Origin: Neospora caninum Liverpool
Lineage: Eukaryota; Apicomplexa; Conoidasida; Eucoccidiorida; Sarcocystidae
Assembly (NCBI RefSeq): GCF_000208865.1
Contig: NC_018397.1
Span: 3,100,001 to 3,164,000 of the forward strand
DNA: 64,000 nucleotides
Reading direction: 5' to 3'
Part shown: positions 45,170 to 55,644 of the stretch, one piece after another
Numbering within the stretch: position 1 is the first letter of the stretch
Layout: every line of letters starts with the position of its first letter
The notes under the pieces: generated by a model
Databases searched by the model: none
Told to the model about the DNA's origin: nothing
What the model saw: only the letters and a program-made list of their open reading frames with translations
Position numbers and translations under genes: made by a program

Positions 45170-48100
45170 GTTCATCTGCGTATGCCCACATGCAGGCTGG
45201 GTGGTTGCTCTCTCGTCTCTCTCCTACCTTGTCTCTCAGTGTCTAGATCCTCCGCGTTATCTTATAGATTGCGCCGAACCTGTAAATCGAGCAATTGCTG
45301 CATGCAGACATCCGTGTCTTTCGCCCCTCTATGCAGGGTTGCACCTAGTGCCTCCCGAGAGCTTTTTCATGTTTGTTGTCGCTCGTCTTTCTTCTTCAGG
45401 ATAGTTGCATCGGTGAACGCCGAAAGAGACTATTTCAAGGCACAGGTCGATGAGCAGGAGGCGAAGGCGCGGATTTATCAAGAAAAAGCGTAAGCCCTGT
45501 CGGCACAGATGTGCTCCTGTGTCGCCCACAACGTCGGTGTTCCGTCTCTCGTCGTGCGCACTTTTCTTTCCTCCGATTCGTGATTCTCTTTCTTGCTTCT
45601 CATGTGCTGTTCGCTGGGCCGTTGCGCGCGCTGCGCCTTTCCGTTCGTTCTTTCCTTTTCCTCTTTCGTGCGCCCTCTTTATCCACTGGTTGTTGCTTCG
45701 CAGTTCCTCTCTTGCCGTCTCTTCCGTCTCTGTCTCCTCTGAGTTCTAGCTACTTTTGTTTGCCTGCTTCCCACTCTCTTCGTTTTTCTCCAGTGGTTTA
45801 TGCTCCTTTTGATTACTTATCTTTTCTCGAGGGCTCGCTTCTTCGCTTTCTGCGTCTCTTCCCCTTGGCGTTGTTTCTCCCCTTTTCTGTTTTTGGTGCT
45901 TGGGGTCTAATGATTCTTTCTTTTTTCGGAGGCTCATGAAAACCCGGGACTGCTGGCGTTCGCGTGTCCAGCTTCAGCCGCTGCAACTCTTTCAGTGGGA
46001 TCTTTGCTCATCTTTCTTCTTCTTCGATGCTCCTCGATCAGGGCCGAACTCGAGGAGCAATCACACTCGCTCTCTGACGAGCTTCAAAGGAAACAAGAGT
46101 AAGGCATCCGGCGAGTATGCCTAAACGGATCCAACTATATACACTTATACATACATACGTACATGCATATATATATATATGTATACGTAGATGTATAACG
46201 ATATTTGAAAGCTGAATGCATACGTACACCTATGATTCTAACGACAATCGTCTTCTCACAGGTATTCAGTATACTTACAAATGTAAAAACATATATATAT
46301 ATATATATATATATGCATATGTATGTCTATAAGTGCATCTGTATATAGTTGTCCTTGGTTCCATAGTGTATTCTGGCCATTCTTGTGTTGACGTGCAGGA
46401 TTATAAGCCGACTGGAGTCTCAAATTGCGGACCTTCGCATGGGGCAAGTCTTCAATTGGAAGCAAAAATGTCACTTGTTCTGCTTTTGCGTCCCACCTCA
46501 GAGTGGCTGTCACCTACAGAGGTCACCTCCCTCCTGTTCTGAGCATCTGTCCTCGTCTCTCGCCGTGCGGTGCGTCGCGTGGATTCGTCTCTCGCTGCCC
46601 TATTCTTCCCGAGCTTCCTTTCGGTTTTCCTTTCGGCTCTCTTTTCCGTTCCCTCCTCTCTCGACACCTCGTTGCATTGCCTCGCTTCTCTTTCCGTCGC
46701 GCCTCGCTCAGCGTCTCGACCGGTGGCAGGCTCGACGCTTCAGACGGCGCGCCAGGAGGCGGAGAGGCGTTGCCTCAGGAGGTGAAGGAGCTGCAGCAGC
46801 TGCTGAAGGAGAAGGAGAAAGCCGTTTGGGACCTGAGCGATCGACTGCTCGTCACAAGCACAGAGAAGGACACCATGGAACTGGTAAAGACTCGACTCGA
46901 ACATCTCCCGTTTTTCTCGTTAGACGCAACGTGAGAGGAAGGAAGCGAAGACCCTACGTGGCTTTGTGGGGGCGGACTGTTTTAGTTCACACACAGGCGG
47001 CGGTTCTGCATGGTGTTAGAGAAGCTGAAATGGTTCGATCCGGGAAACGTGGAGCCTCATGGTGTCTCGCAGGCCCGACGGCAGTGGCAGAAGAGCAAAA
47101 ATGGGAGAAAAATGAAAAAACACGGCCTCTAATCGACCGAAAGCCTTTCCACCAGCAGGCGGAGATGCAAAAGCGCCGAGCCGCCACCGTAGAAACGGAG
47201 AGAAAGAAGGAAATGCGGATGCCGTTCTGCGTTCGCATTTGTGTCTTTGTGTCACGATTCACCTCGGACGGTCTCCCTTTCTCTTTCTTTTTCTCCGGCG
47301 TACCATCGTGTTTTTCTCCTCGTACCCCGCCTTCCTCTCTACCTATTTCTCAGTAGTCTCTGTGTCGCCTTGCCTCTTGGTGGAACTCCCCCTTTCTGTT
47401 TCTTTCCACTCTTCTCTCTCTCTGATTTTCACCGTCTTTGATCCTTCTTCTTTCTGATTCCCCTTTCCGCCCTTTGGCCTGGGTCGTCGCAGGAAAACCG
47501 CCAGCTTAAGGCTCAGTTGGAAGCTGCGCAAGCGAGTTCGCAGCCGCACACGCCTTCGGGAAAGAAGAGCAAAAGCAAGGGCGGGAGCGTCTCCGACGAG
47601 GCGTACAGACAGGTACAGACGCAGCTAGCGGAGCTACAGTCCCAGCTAGCGGCCTCGAACGCCGAGAAGGAAGCGAGCGAGCGACGAAGAAAAATCCAAA
47701 CCGTGGAGATGGAGCAGAAACTTGACGGCGCCGAACGCAACCGCCGACGCCTCGAAGAAGACAAAGACCGTCTCGAATGCGCAGTACGTGAGAAACCAAG
47801 CAAACACAGAGACAGAGAAAAGACAGGAAGAAGAGAATTGCGACAAGACCTGCAGGGACAGAGAAAAAGATGGACGGAAATGCATGTAGCAAGGACAGAG
47901 GCAGAAAACATTGACGGGCGTGTCTTCGTCGCACGTTTTGGTTTCCTGGTCGAGTGACGAAGCGCCTCTAGACGTGGTGATATTCGAGCGCCGTTCGGTT
48001 CACGGGTCCGCGCGGTAACTCGAAGAAAAAACCATGCATGCGGAGCTCTTCTGGAGGGCCTTCCGTCTCTCCGTTGAAACCCGTTTTTCGTCCTCGCGTG

Positions 48101-50831
48101 TTGTGAGGCCGGATCGGCTGCTTTGTCCTTCTCAGCTGAAGAAGAAAGACGCAGAACTCGCTGCTATGGCAATTTCCCAGGTACGACCTGCGGGGGCTCG
48201 GCCGGCTTCTCACCCTCCTCTCGCCTGTTTCTTTTTTTCTTTACCAAAGACACCCGGGATCGTCGCGTGGTCGTGCCAGAGTTTCGCCAACTTGCTCCGG
48301 ATCGTTTTGCATCAACGAGGGCGCACTGTTTTCTCAGTTCCTCCGCTTTAGTTTTGAACTCGCGCGATGTCTCGCTTTCTCTCTGGGCGTCTCTGCAGGA
48401 TTACCGCGCCCATGCTCTCGCGGTTGCTCGCGGCGTATCGCTTCCGCCTCTCCCAGGAAGTAAGCCTCTTTTCTTTCTTCCCGGCCTTATTCTCCCTCTG
48501 TCTCCTTCTCTTTTTCCTCTGTACCTATCTCTCTGGCGGTCCCGCCGATTGCTTTGTCCCCAGTCCCCATAGCCCTTTCTTCTCCCCCCTGTTCTCTCCT
48601 TTGTTGTGTGTCGCCCCTCGTCTGTCTGTCTGCGTCTCCATGTTTTCTCTCGCGTTTTATTCCTGAGCCTGTGAGGCAGCCAGCGGAAGAGCCGCAGGGT
48701 GCGCGCGATGTCAACTCGCCCTCACCGCCTTTTTGTCTCGTTTTCTAAAATGATGATCTGACTATTCGCTTGGCAATAATAGAGAAGATGCAGCTTTTTA
48801 AAAGCCTTGTCTTTGCCGATGTGTGTTGTAGAACTCGCGGCTGTCGAAGGGGCAAAGGCAGACGGCAGGCCGGCGGAAGACGATCTCCAGACGGAATTGG
48901 CTTTGAAAACCGCTGCGCTTCGCTCGCTCAGCGTCAAGAATGCACATTTGAACGACGTCTTGCAGAGACTGCGCCACGCGACCAGCACAGAGTACACCGA
49001 GAAGGAGCTAGCAAAGACCAAGGAGGTGAGGCGAGACGGAGACGGACACCGGTTTTTGGTGTCAGGTCCGATGCAGGGGAAGACGTGCACATACTGGCAA
49101 GAAAGCTGCCAGCTTCGTCGTTTGGACAACCCGCAGTAGCGGAGGGAAGAGAAGAAGAGATTCGCACAGACCAAAACAGGCACACACAGACGCACAGCAG
49201 TGCCTATTGCGGCTACCGAGTTCGGCTCTCCGAGGTGCACGTTTCGTGAGTATCTCTGTCCATTTCACTGTCTTCGCGGGTTCCTCTGTTTCCTGACATT
49301 CTTCCGCATTCCTGCTGCGCTTCGCTCGTGGGCGGTGGTCTCTTGATTCTCATTCAGGCCTTGCGGCCTTCATAGACGTCCCGCTTTTCATTTTCTGGTC
49401 TCGTGCTTCTCCGTAAGCTTCGTCCGTTCCTTCTTCCCTCTCACACATCCTCGTTTTTCTCCCTTGCATTGCCCGCGCCTCACACATCACTGCGCCCGTC
49501 GCGCTGTTGGTTCCTCGCAGACCCTCCACGAATCGCATTTGCAGCTTTGTCGAGTGAAAGACGATCTGCAGAAGGCGCAAGCGACGAAAACGCAGCTGGA
49601 AGTGAGTCTGCCTTCCTCTTCGTTTCTAGAGGTCGGGCGCGTGTGCATGCGGCGTGGGAAACGGTCTCTCTTCCACGCCGTCACCGGGTTCTTTCTCCTT
49701 CCAGGGTCTTCGGTTTTCCTTTCTCTTTCGAGGTCACCTTGCTCTGTTTTTTCGCTTTCTGCGCCTCTCTTTGCATGCAAGACGTGCATTTCCTCTGAGT
49801 GGTTGTGCTCCGCCGATTGAACGTACACTCAAAATCGTGCCCGATGCTTCTTTCCCCCCATCCGATTTAGGACTGCAATCGCTACCTCGAACGACGTGTG
49901 CACGGCACGTCTGCACTCCATGATTCTTCAGTGGGTTTTTGCGCGTTTTTCGTGTCGTCGATTCTCTCCTTCACCGCCCATCTCAGCGCGAACCTCTCTG
50001 TGCTTCTGGTTCGCTCACCAGTCTGCTCGGAAGACAGCTTGTCGCCTTTTTATTGCTTTTCTCTGCATATGGTATTTCGCATTTTCATCCCCGCTTATAG
50101 CGCGTCCTGTTCCCGGACTTTCCTGCGTGCCTGTTCCCCGTCCTCTTGTTCTTCTCCACCGTGGCGTTCCTGTGTGTCTTCTCTCTCTCCGTTTTCACGT
50201 TTTCTTTTTTTCTGAATTTTTGCTTCTGCAGACGCGTCTGTCTCTCCTCGAGACCGAACTCGACGTCTCTCAAAAGGACTGCCGAGTCGCGAGAGAGGCA
50301 CTGGCTGAGGCTCAGACGCGCAACGCGCGAACCGCTGAGCTGTACAAAGCTCAAAATGAGAAGTGAGTGCTCTCCGATGTATCTGCATGAGTAATTGTGT
50401 AAATACATCTTTGCCTGGATTGGAACGAGTAGAGCTACCCTGGGTTGCATGTGAGCATTCTTTTCTACGTTTCTGCATTTTTTTACGAGTATATACCAAT
50501 TTATATCTGTCGACGGGCGTAATAAATGGATTTGCCCAGCCCCTGTGGCGTGCACAGTCCATATGCCCACTCCGATTGACGTGAGCCTTTGGTACACCCA
50601 CATTTTCCTTTTCCTCTTGTCCTCGTTTCCTTGACAGATATTCGTCGATGCTCGCTCTGGCGATGGCGGATGTCGAGCGCATGCAGAAGGAGCTGACGAA
50701 GGAGCGTAGCACGTGAGGAAAGCCGGACCAGTTCGGCGAATCTTCTCGAAAAGAAGCAATGACAGGCCTCAACATTTTGTCTGTTCCTCGAAAGCAAAGC
50801 GACTACGCATCTCTTATTCGCACACATATCA

Positions 50832-50871
<40 letters not shown>

Positions 50872-53351
50872 GTATATCTATGTATATATATGTATATCTA
50901 TGTATATATATGTATATCTATGTGTATATATGAAGCATTGAGAGAGCTGCACATAGGCAGAGATCAGTGGTTCTCGAATAACTGAGGCACAGAGGTCTGT
51001 ACACCCAGCTTTGGGCCTCTTGTTTCGTCCTGCGTCTGCGCATGTGTAGGTGTCTCTGTGACTGTGTCTCTCTGTTCAAATTCCTTCAAATATAGATGTA
51101 CAAGCAAGTGGGTGTTTATCTTCATCAATGCACATAATACCCGTGTCCATAAACGAGCGCATGCGCCGCTGTGTTTCGTGTGCGCAGTCGCCGAGAAGCG
51201 TCGAAGGCCTTTCGCGAACAGATCAGGCGCTTGCGAGCCTCGAAGGCCCGTCGCCTCGACTTTGCGGCCGACGACCCGCTCCAGTCTCTTCCTCTGCCCA
51301 GCGATCCGCCGTCTTGTGTCTCGGCCGAAAACGCAAGCGACGCTCGCCAGACTCTGAGCAGCTGCGCATCGCCGCAAGAGACCCAGGCGCCCCGCGACAA
51401 ACCTGCAACGACGGCAGTGCAGACCGACCGAGACGCCTTCGCGGGTCAGCGAGGCAGCGCGTTTTCAGGGAAAGCGCTTGCGCCTAGAGAGACCTCGACA
51501 GAGACGCGTGGGACAGGTTGTCTCGTGTCCGCAACGACAGAGAGGACGGGGGGACCGAACGGAGGATCTCCGCTCGTTGGGGAGTCGACGTTTCTCGCAA
51601 ACCCGTCAGGCGTCTCGACGGTGTGGCGGCGCGAGACACGTCCGCTGCCGCGGCCTCTGGGCGACGAGGAAATTCCTTTTCTTGCTTCGCCCCCGCTTTC
51701 CGCTTGCCAGCGGTCGCCGGTGTGCTGCGGAGAGGACGGCATTCCGTGGCAGGGGTTCGCACCGCCTTCGAGCCTCTCGCCGGGCGTCTTAGCGAGCGAG
51801 CTGGGAGGCGCCTGGGCCAGTGAGGTGTATGCACACCGAGTCCCACATGCCGACGCGGGCGCTGCGGCCTATCTGTCGGACGAAGAGGTGTACTACATCC
51901 TGGGAGAAGACGGCGCTGTCCACTGCGTTCCTCGCGTGTATGAGCCCAAGCAAGGATTCGACGGGAAGGAACTTCGCGAGGAACAGACGCTCCAAGTGAC
52001 GAAGGAGGACCAGCAACGAGCAAAGGAGATCCTCAGGAGCTTCATCGAAGAAGACGAGAGACGAATGCACGATGCTGAAAACGTCCGAAACTCTGCAAGA
52101 CGGAGCGAGCGCCATGACGAGGAGAGAAGACTGCGCGAGGGCCACCGTTCCAGAGTGGGGAAACCTTCTTCCCCCACCAACGGCACAGAGAGTCGAGATG
52201 GCTCGTCCAGCTGTCCGTATCCTCGAACCTACTCGCGTCCAGGTCAGCGACACTCACCCTCTTGCAAGTCTCCGAGGCGACAGCCGGCGCATGCGCTCGG
52301 CGCGATCTACCTCTCACCTGCCGTGGACTGGTCGAATCGGGAGTCCTCGGCCGGTGACGCCGGCGTCGGCTTGTACTCCGAGACCCGCTGTTCCTCGAGG
52401 CCCGCGACGTACCGGACTGAAGCGCGACAGGCGGAGAGCCGCCCCGTCCAGGCCTTTGGCCACGAGCCCACTCAGCAGACGCTCTTCGTTCTTTCGCCCG
52501 AAACCTCGCGCCTCGTGAGCACAGCGAGCGACGCAGGCCAGGCGCTCGACAGGTTTTCGTCTGCGAAGCGCGAGCCTCCAAACTCGGACTGCCAGGCCGA
52601 GGAGCCCAGTGAGGTTCCCGGCCTCTGCTCGTTTGAGGAACTGTTTCCTTCTGGCCCTTTCGCCATGAATAGAAACCTTTCGCCGGCAGCCGAGCCGCGT
52701 CTGACGCCGCGGTCGCAGGCCGGGGTCGTCTCGGAAAAGGGTTTCGTTTTGCGGGACAGCCCGCTGGCGTCGGCGCCTTCGCCGGGGGATCCTGGAGAGG
52801 CGCGAGGGGACCCGGAAGGCGGTGAACAAGGGTTGGGAAGGGGTTCGGGAAAGGAGACAGAATGCAGGCGAGAGGACGGAAAGGAGGGACACTCCCCGCG
52901 CTCGGCTGTGCCATCGGAGCGCTCTAGCGCCTCCGCTGAAACCTGCGAGGCCGCGAAAGAGAGTCGGACGGCGCACGAGAGCCAGGGCGAAGGCCAGGCG
53001 ACTCGAGCAGGGGAAGAAAGCGAAGCCAGGGACGGGGAAGAGAGAGGAAAAGGAAACTCGAAAAACGCCGAAGGAACACAGTTGAAGCCGCTACCCTCGC
53101 GAGCCCATGCACGAGACGGGAGTCTTGCATGCATGGAAGGGGGGATGGCATTGCTGCCGGAGGAGAAGAAAGAAAGCACCATGGATGTTGCCCACTTTGT
53201 TGACCGCCTTCAATCCGTTAGCGAGAAGGGGAGGCACCTGTTTGGGAAGGCGAAGAGTGAACAGAGAGATCAGATGGGAGACGAAGGCCCGAAACAGGAC
53301 GGAGAGGCGACGGAGGAAATCGCATCCCTCGACGAGGTTGATTTGTCTTGA
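41255..53351 (+). CDS. Coiled-coil protein of 1,319 residues with a disordered C-terminal half, unknown function
   Basis: Nineteen exons, in frame throughout: 41255-41352, 41747-41792, 42218-42288, 42732-42827, 43375-43461, 44136-44222, 44744-44812, 45400-45489, 46042-46098, 46399-46443, 46712-46883, 47493-47783, 48136-48180, 48399-48459, 48832-49025, 49521-49601, 50232-50362, 50638-50712 and 51188-53351 (TGA). Residues 1 to about 610 are nearly all charged amphipathic helix with heptad-like spacing (MNELEMLRAENAHLKRLIEQ at the start), as in filament, centrosome or cytoskeletal coiled coils. The last exon adds about 720 residues, mostly polar and low-complexity, with one less degenerate stretch near 51.88-52.10 kb (EVYYILGEDGAVHCV, then a charged helix). 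There is no signal peptide, membrane span or motor domain. The start ATG has A at -3 and lies 4 bases inside the first coding exon, so at least one leader exon probably lies upstream. Role not recognised; a structural or scaffold role is inference. Confidence 0.88.
41562..41627. repeat. (TTC)22 trinucleotide microsatellite in intron 1 of the coiled-coil gene
   Basis: Sixty-six bases of uninterrupted TTC (GAA on the other strand) lie between the exons 41255-41352 and 41747-41792. GAA/TTC runs of this kind can form triplex structure and vary in length between strains. Confidence 0.97.
42407..42427. repeat. (AT)10 microsatellite in an intron of the coiled-coil gene
   Basis: A short pure AT run follows the exon 42218-42288 by about 120 bases. 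Confidence 0.9.
43559..43612. repeat. Compound (CT)10(AT)17 microsatellite
   Basis: (CT)10 at 43559-43578 runs directly into (AT)17 at 43579-43612. It lies in the intron after the exon 43375-43461. Confidence 0.97.
45135..45165. repeat. TA microsatellite in an intron of the coiled-coil gene
   Basis: A 31-base pure TA run lies between the exons 44744-44812 and 45400-45489. Confidence 0.95.
46291..46314. repeat. (AT)12 microsatellite
   Basis: A pure AT run lies about 85 bases upstream of the 45-base exon at 46399-46443. A shorter AT run is at 46167-46180 in the same intron. Confidence 0.95.
46444..46711 (+). other. Probable second GC-AG intron
   Basis: The 45-base exon ends ATGGG|GCAAGTC. 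The only nearby GT sites leave the wrong phase for the next exon. The GC donor leaves two bases (GG) that combine with the leading C of the exon at 46712, keeping the coiled-coil frame (phase 2). GCAAGT matches the donor consensus with C at the second intron base. Confidence 0.6.
50834..50930. repeat. TA microsatellite plus three-copy 20-bp minisatellite
   Basis: A TA run at 50834-50867 is followed by three head-to-tail 20-base units (TGTATATCTATGTATATATA) at 50871-50930; the third copy differs at one base. It lies in the last intron of the coiled-coil gene. Confidence 0.95.
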
Positions 53352-55644
53352 GTGTATTTCACACACAGAGCAAGGGGACGGGCCGGGCGTGTGCAGCCCA
53401 CGGCAGGACAGTTGCACCTGTGACAGAACGGTGAATCTTAGGTCGAGATGCTGGGCGTCGCGTTCTCCACCTCGGCGGTAATAATTCTGTGGTCTCACTA
53501 TCTCTCCAGAGTATCTACGGGGCCCTGGAAATATCGTTTTGTCTGCATGCACACACGCACTTGCATGTATGTCTGCATACACATGGAGATCTGCAGCTCC
53601 CTCGCTTGCTCGTTCTCTCTGTAATTATGTAAAAGTCCGTGTTTAAATTTTTGTTTGTGTACACATTTGTACATGCGACAGCTCGAAACGGAGCGGGACA
53701 ACCAGGCAGACAGCGACACTTTCGTGCGATGGTTGGTACATGCCGTTTTGTTCCTGAGTTCAATGGGAAAACGTTTTGTGTGTGACTATCGCCGACGCTT
53801 CCGGCAAGTGATTGTGAGCCGCGGGTGTGTTAGCACTGGAATGGTTTGCCTGTTTTCCGGTATTTCGGAAAGGTGTACGAAACGCCAGCTCTCTTTTGCC
53901 TTCCGCAGAAAAGCCAGGCGTTTCTCGAATGCAACTGCGTCTCCTCTCTGCTTCCGGAGACGAACCCTCGCCAGAGGTGTAGACTCACTTAACGTAGATT
54001 TTGCGCACACAGAATCGCTCTACAATTTGGCGAATCACAGCGCAAACGGTATCACGACGCGCCCGCCCCTCCAATTCGCGGGAGAGAGCAGTGAGACTCA
54101 GAAAACAGCCAGCTCTTCGATTTGCAACTGTGTGGAGGCCCACTGAGCCTATCCCCAGTCGGCGAGACTTGCGTTCTCTCTACGCATAAACAGCTACGCC
54201 ACACATGTGTGTGTCGACTCAAAAAGAGCGGATAAAAACGTTTCAGACTTCACGGGTACTCTCGGGCGTTGCTCTGGGGACTCCAGCACACGACTACCCC
54301 CCGGGCCACGCGGCCGCAAAAAACCATGGAAATCTAAACTTCGTGTGCTTGTGACGTGTCGCTGCCTGTGCACACTGACCCCGTCGGGGTTCACATGCAA
54401 AATGACGAAGCTGAATGCCAAAAAACGGTGGTGTCTGTGTCTTGGAACCGAGCCGCATTTCCGAGGAAACGAGGTGCATGTGAACTCAAGCGAAAGCCGC
54501 AAACGGAGTGTCCTGGGACCGTAACTCGTGCTTTTTGTCTTGCATGGGGGTTTAGGAGTTCTAGTCACCTCGATATGCCTCGCGTAATCACGCTAGTATA
54601 AAGAGAAAAACGCAAAAAAATCAGCGAAAGTGGCGTCCGCGAGCGTCGCCTGCGGAGGGTCGGGACATGCAGACGTGCGTAGAAAATCGATCTCGGGCAG
54701 CTCGACCAGGAAAGAATCGGTTTCAAAGCACGACAAAGAAAGAAGCAGTTTTTTGGCGCCTTGAGTCAAAAGACCCCCCGCCTGGGGTGTACGCGTTTCG
54801 GATGCTCAGTCTGTGGCGGGGTTGCCATCTGGATGGTCCGTTTCTTTTTCTCCCGTACAACTTGGATTGCGTAGGCACGAACAGAGAGTTGCTGTCTTTC
54901 CCACAACTTACCCTCGAGGCGGAAACTCTCAAGCTCTCACGGCCCAGAATGTGCGTACGCATCGCTCAGCGACGACTTTGGAGTGGAGCCGCCGCACAAG
55001 ATACAGAGAGCCTGAGAGTTGGCGGAGCATATCTCTCTCTTCGCGCCAAAACTTCGAAGCCACCCTCACTCTGGCACGGGGACGAAAACGCGCGAATAAC
55101 GCGTCTTCGCAGCCCCTCATCTATTCAGCAAGAGGCGTTTCGCTCTCTCAGGTTCGCTCGGTTTCACACTGGTCCCGAGGGTCTAGACTCGTTTCGTCTG
55201 AGAGACACGGACGCAGGCACGCCTCTCTGTCGGCGAGCCTTGCATTACGATGCGAGCCGCGTCCTAGCAGGCCAGCGCCGTTGACTGGGCCGGCATGGGC
55301 GACGCACGTCTGAAAGGCGTCATTTCTTAAAACGCGATGGGAAAAACGTAGATTATGGGCAACCGAGGAGCACGAAACAATCAGGCGTAGACATGGGTAC
55401 GTGCATCTATGCCTAAAGAGCTGCGCGGTTCACGAAAACACATCCAGACCGATACCCGGCTCACACGCATCCCCGGAGCGATATATCCACAAAACGTCTC
55501 GACTCGCAGGCCACTCTGAAGACGGCTGTGGCCATTTATCACCAAGAGAGGGGAGTGAGGCGACTCCTAAATCGTAGCGCAACCAGTGGGGTGTGGAGAG
55601 CGCCTGATCCACCTCGGGAACGCCGACGGGCTCCTCGCCCCTCA
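53352..55644. other. Convergent intergenic region between the coiled-coil gene and the helical-repeat gene
   Basis: This stretch lies between two stop codons facing each other (53351 plus, 55645 minus) and should hold both 3' UTRs. An open frame on plus from ATG 54667 to 55284 (205 residues) has no domain or signal and overlaps a second open frame in another phase at 54813-55313, so neither is called. TGCATG words occur near 53.1 and 53.54 kb. There is no repeat or RNA gene. Confidence 0.6.

Noticed and set aside
54667..55284. 205-codon plus-strand open frame in the convergent region
   Set aside because: It overlaps another open frame in a different phase, has no domain or signal, and lies where two 3' UTRs are expected.
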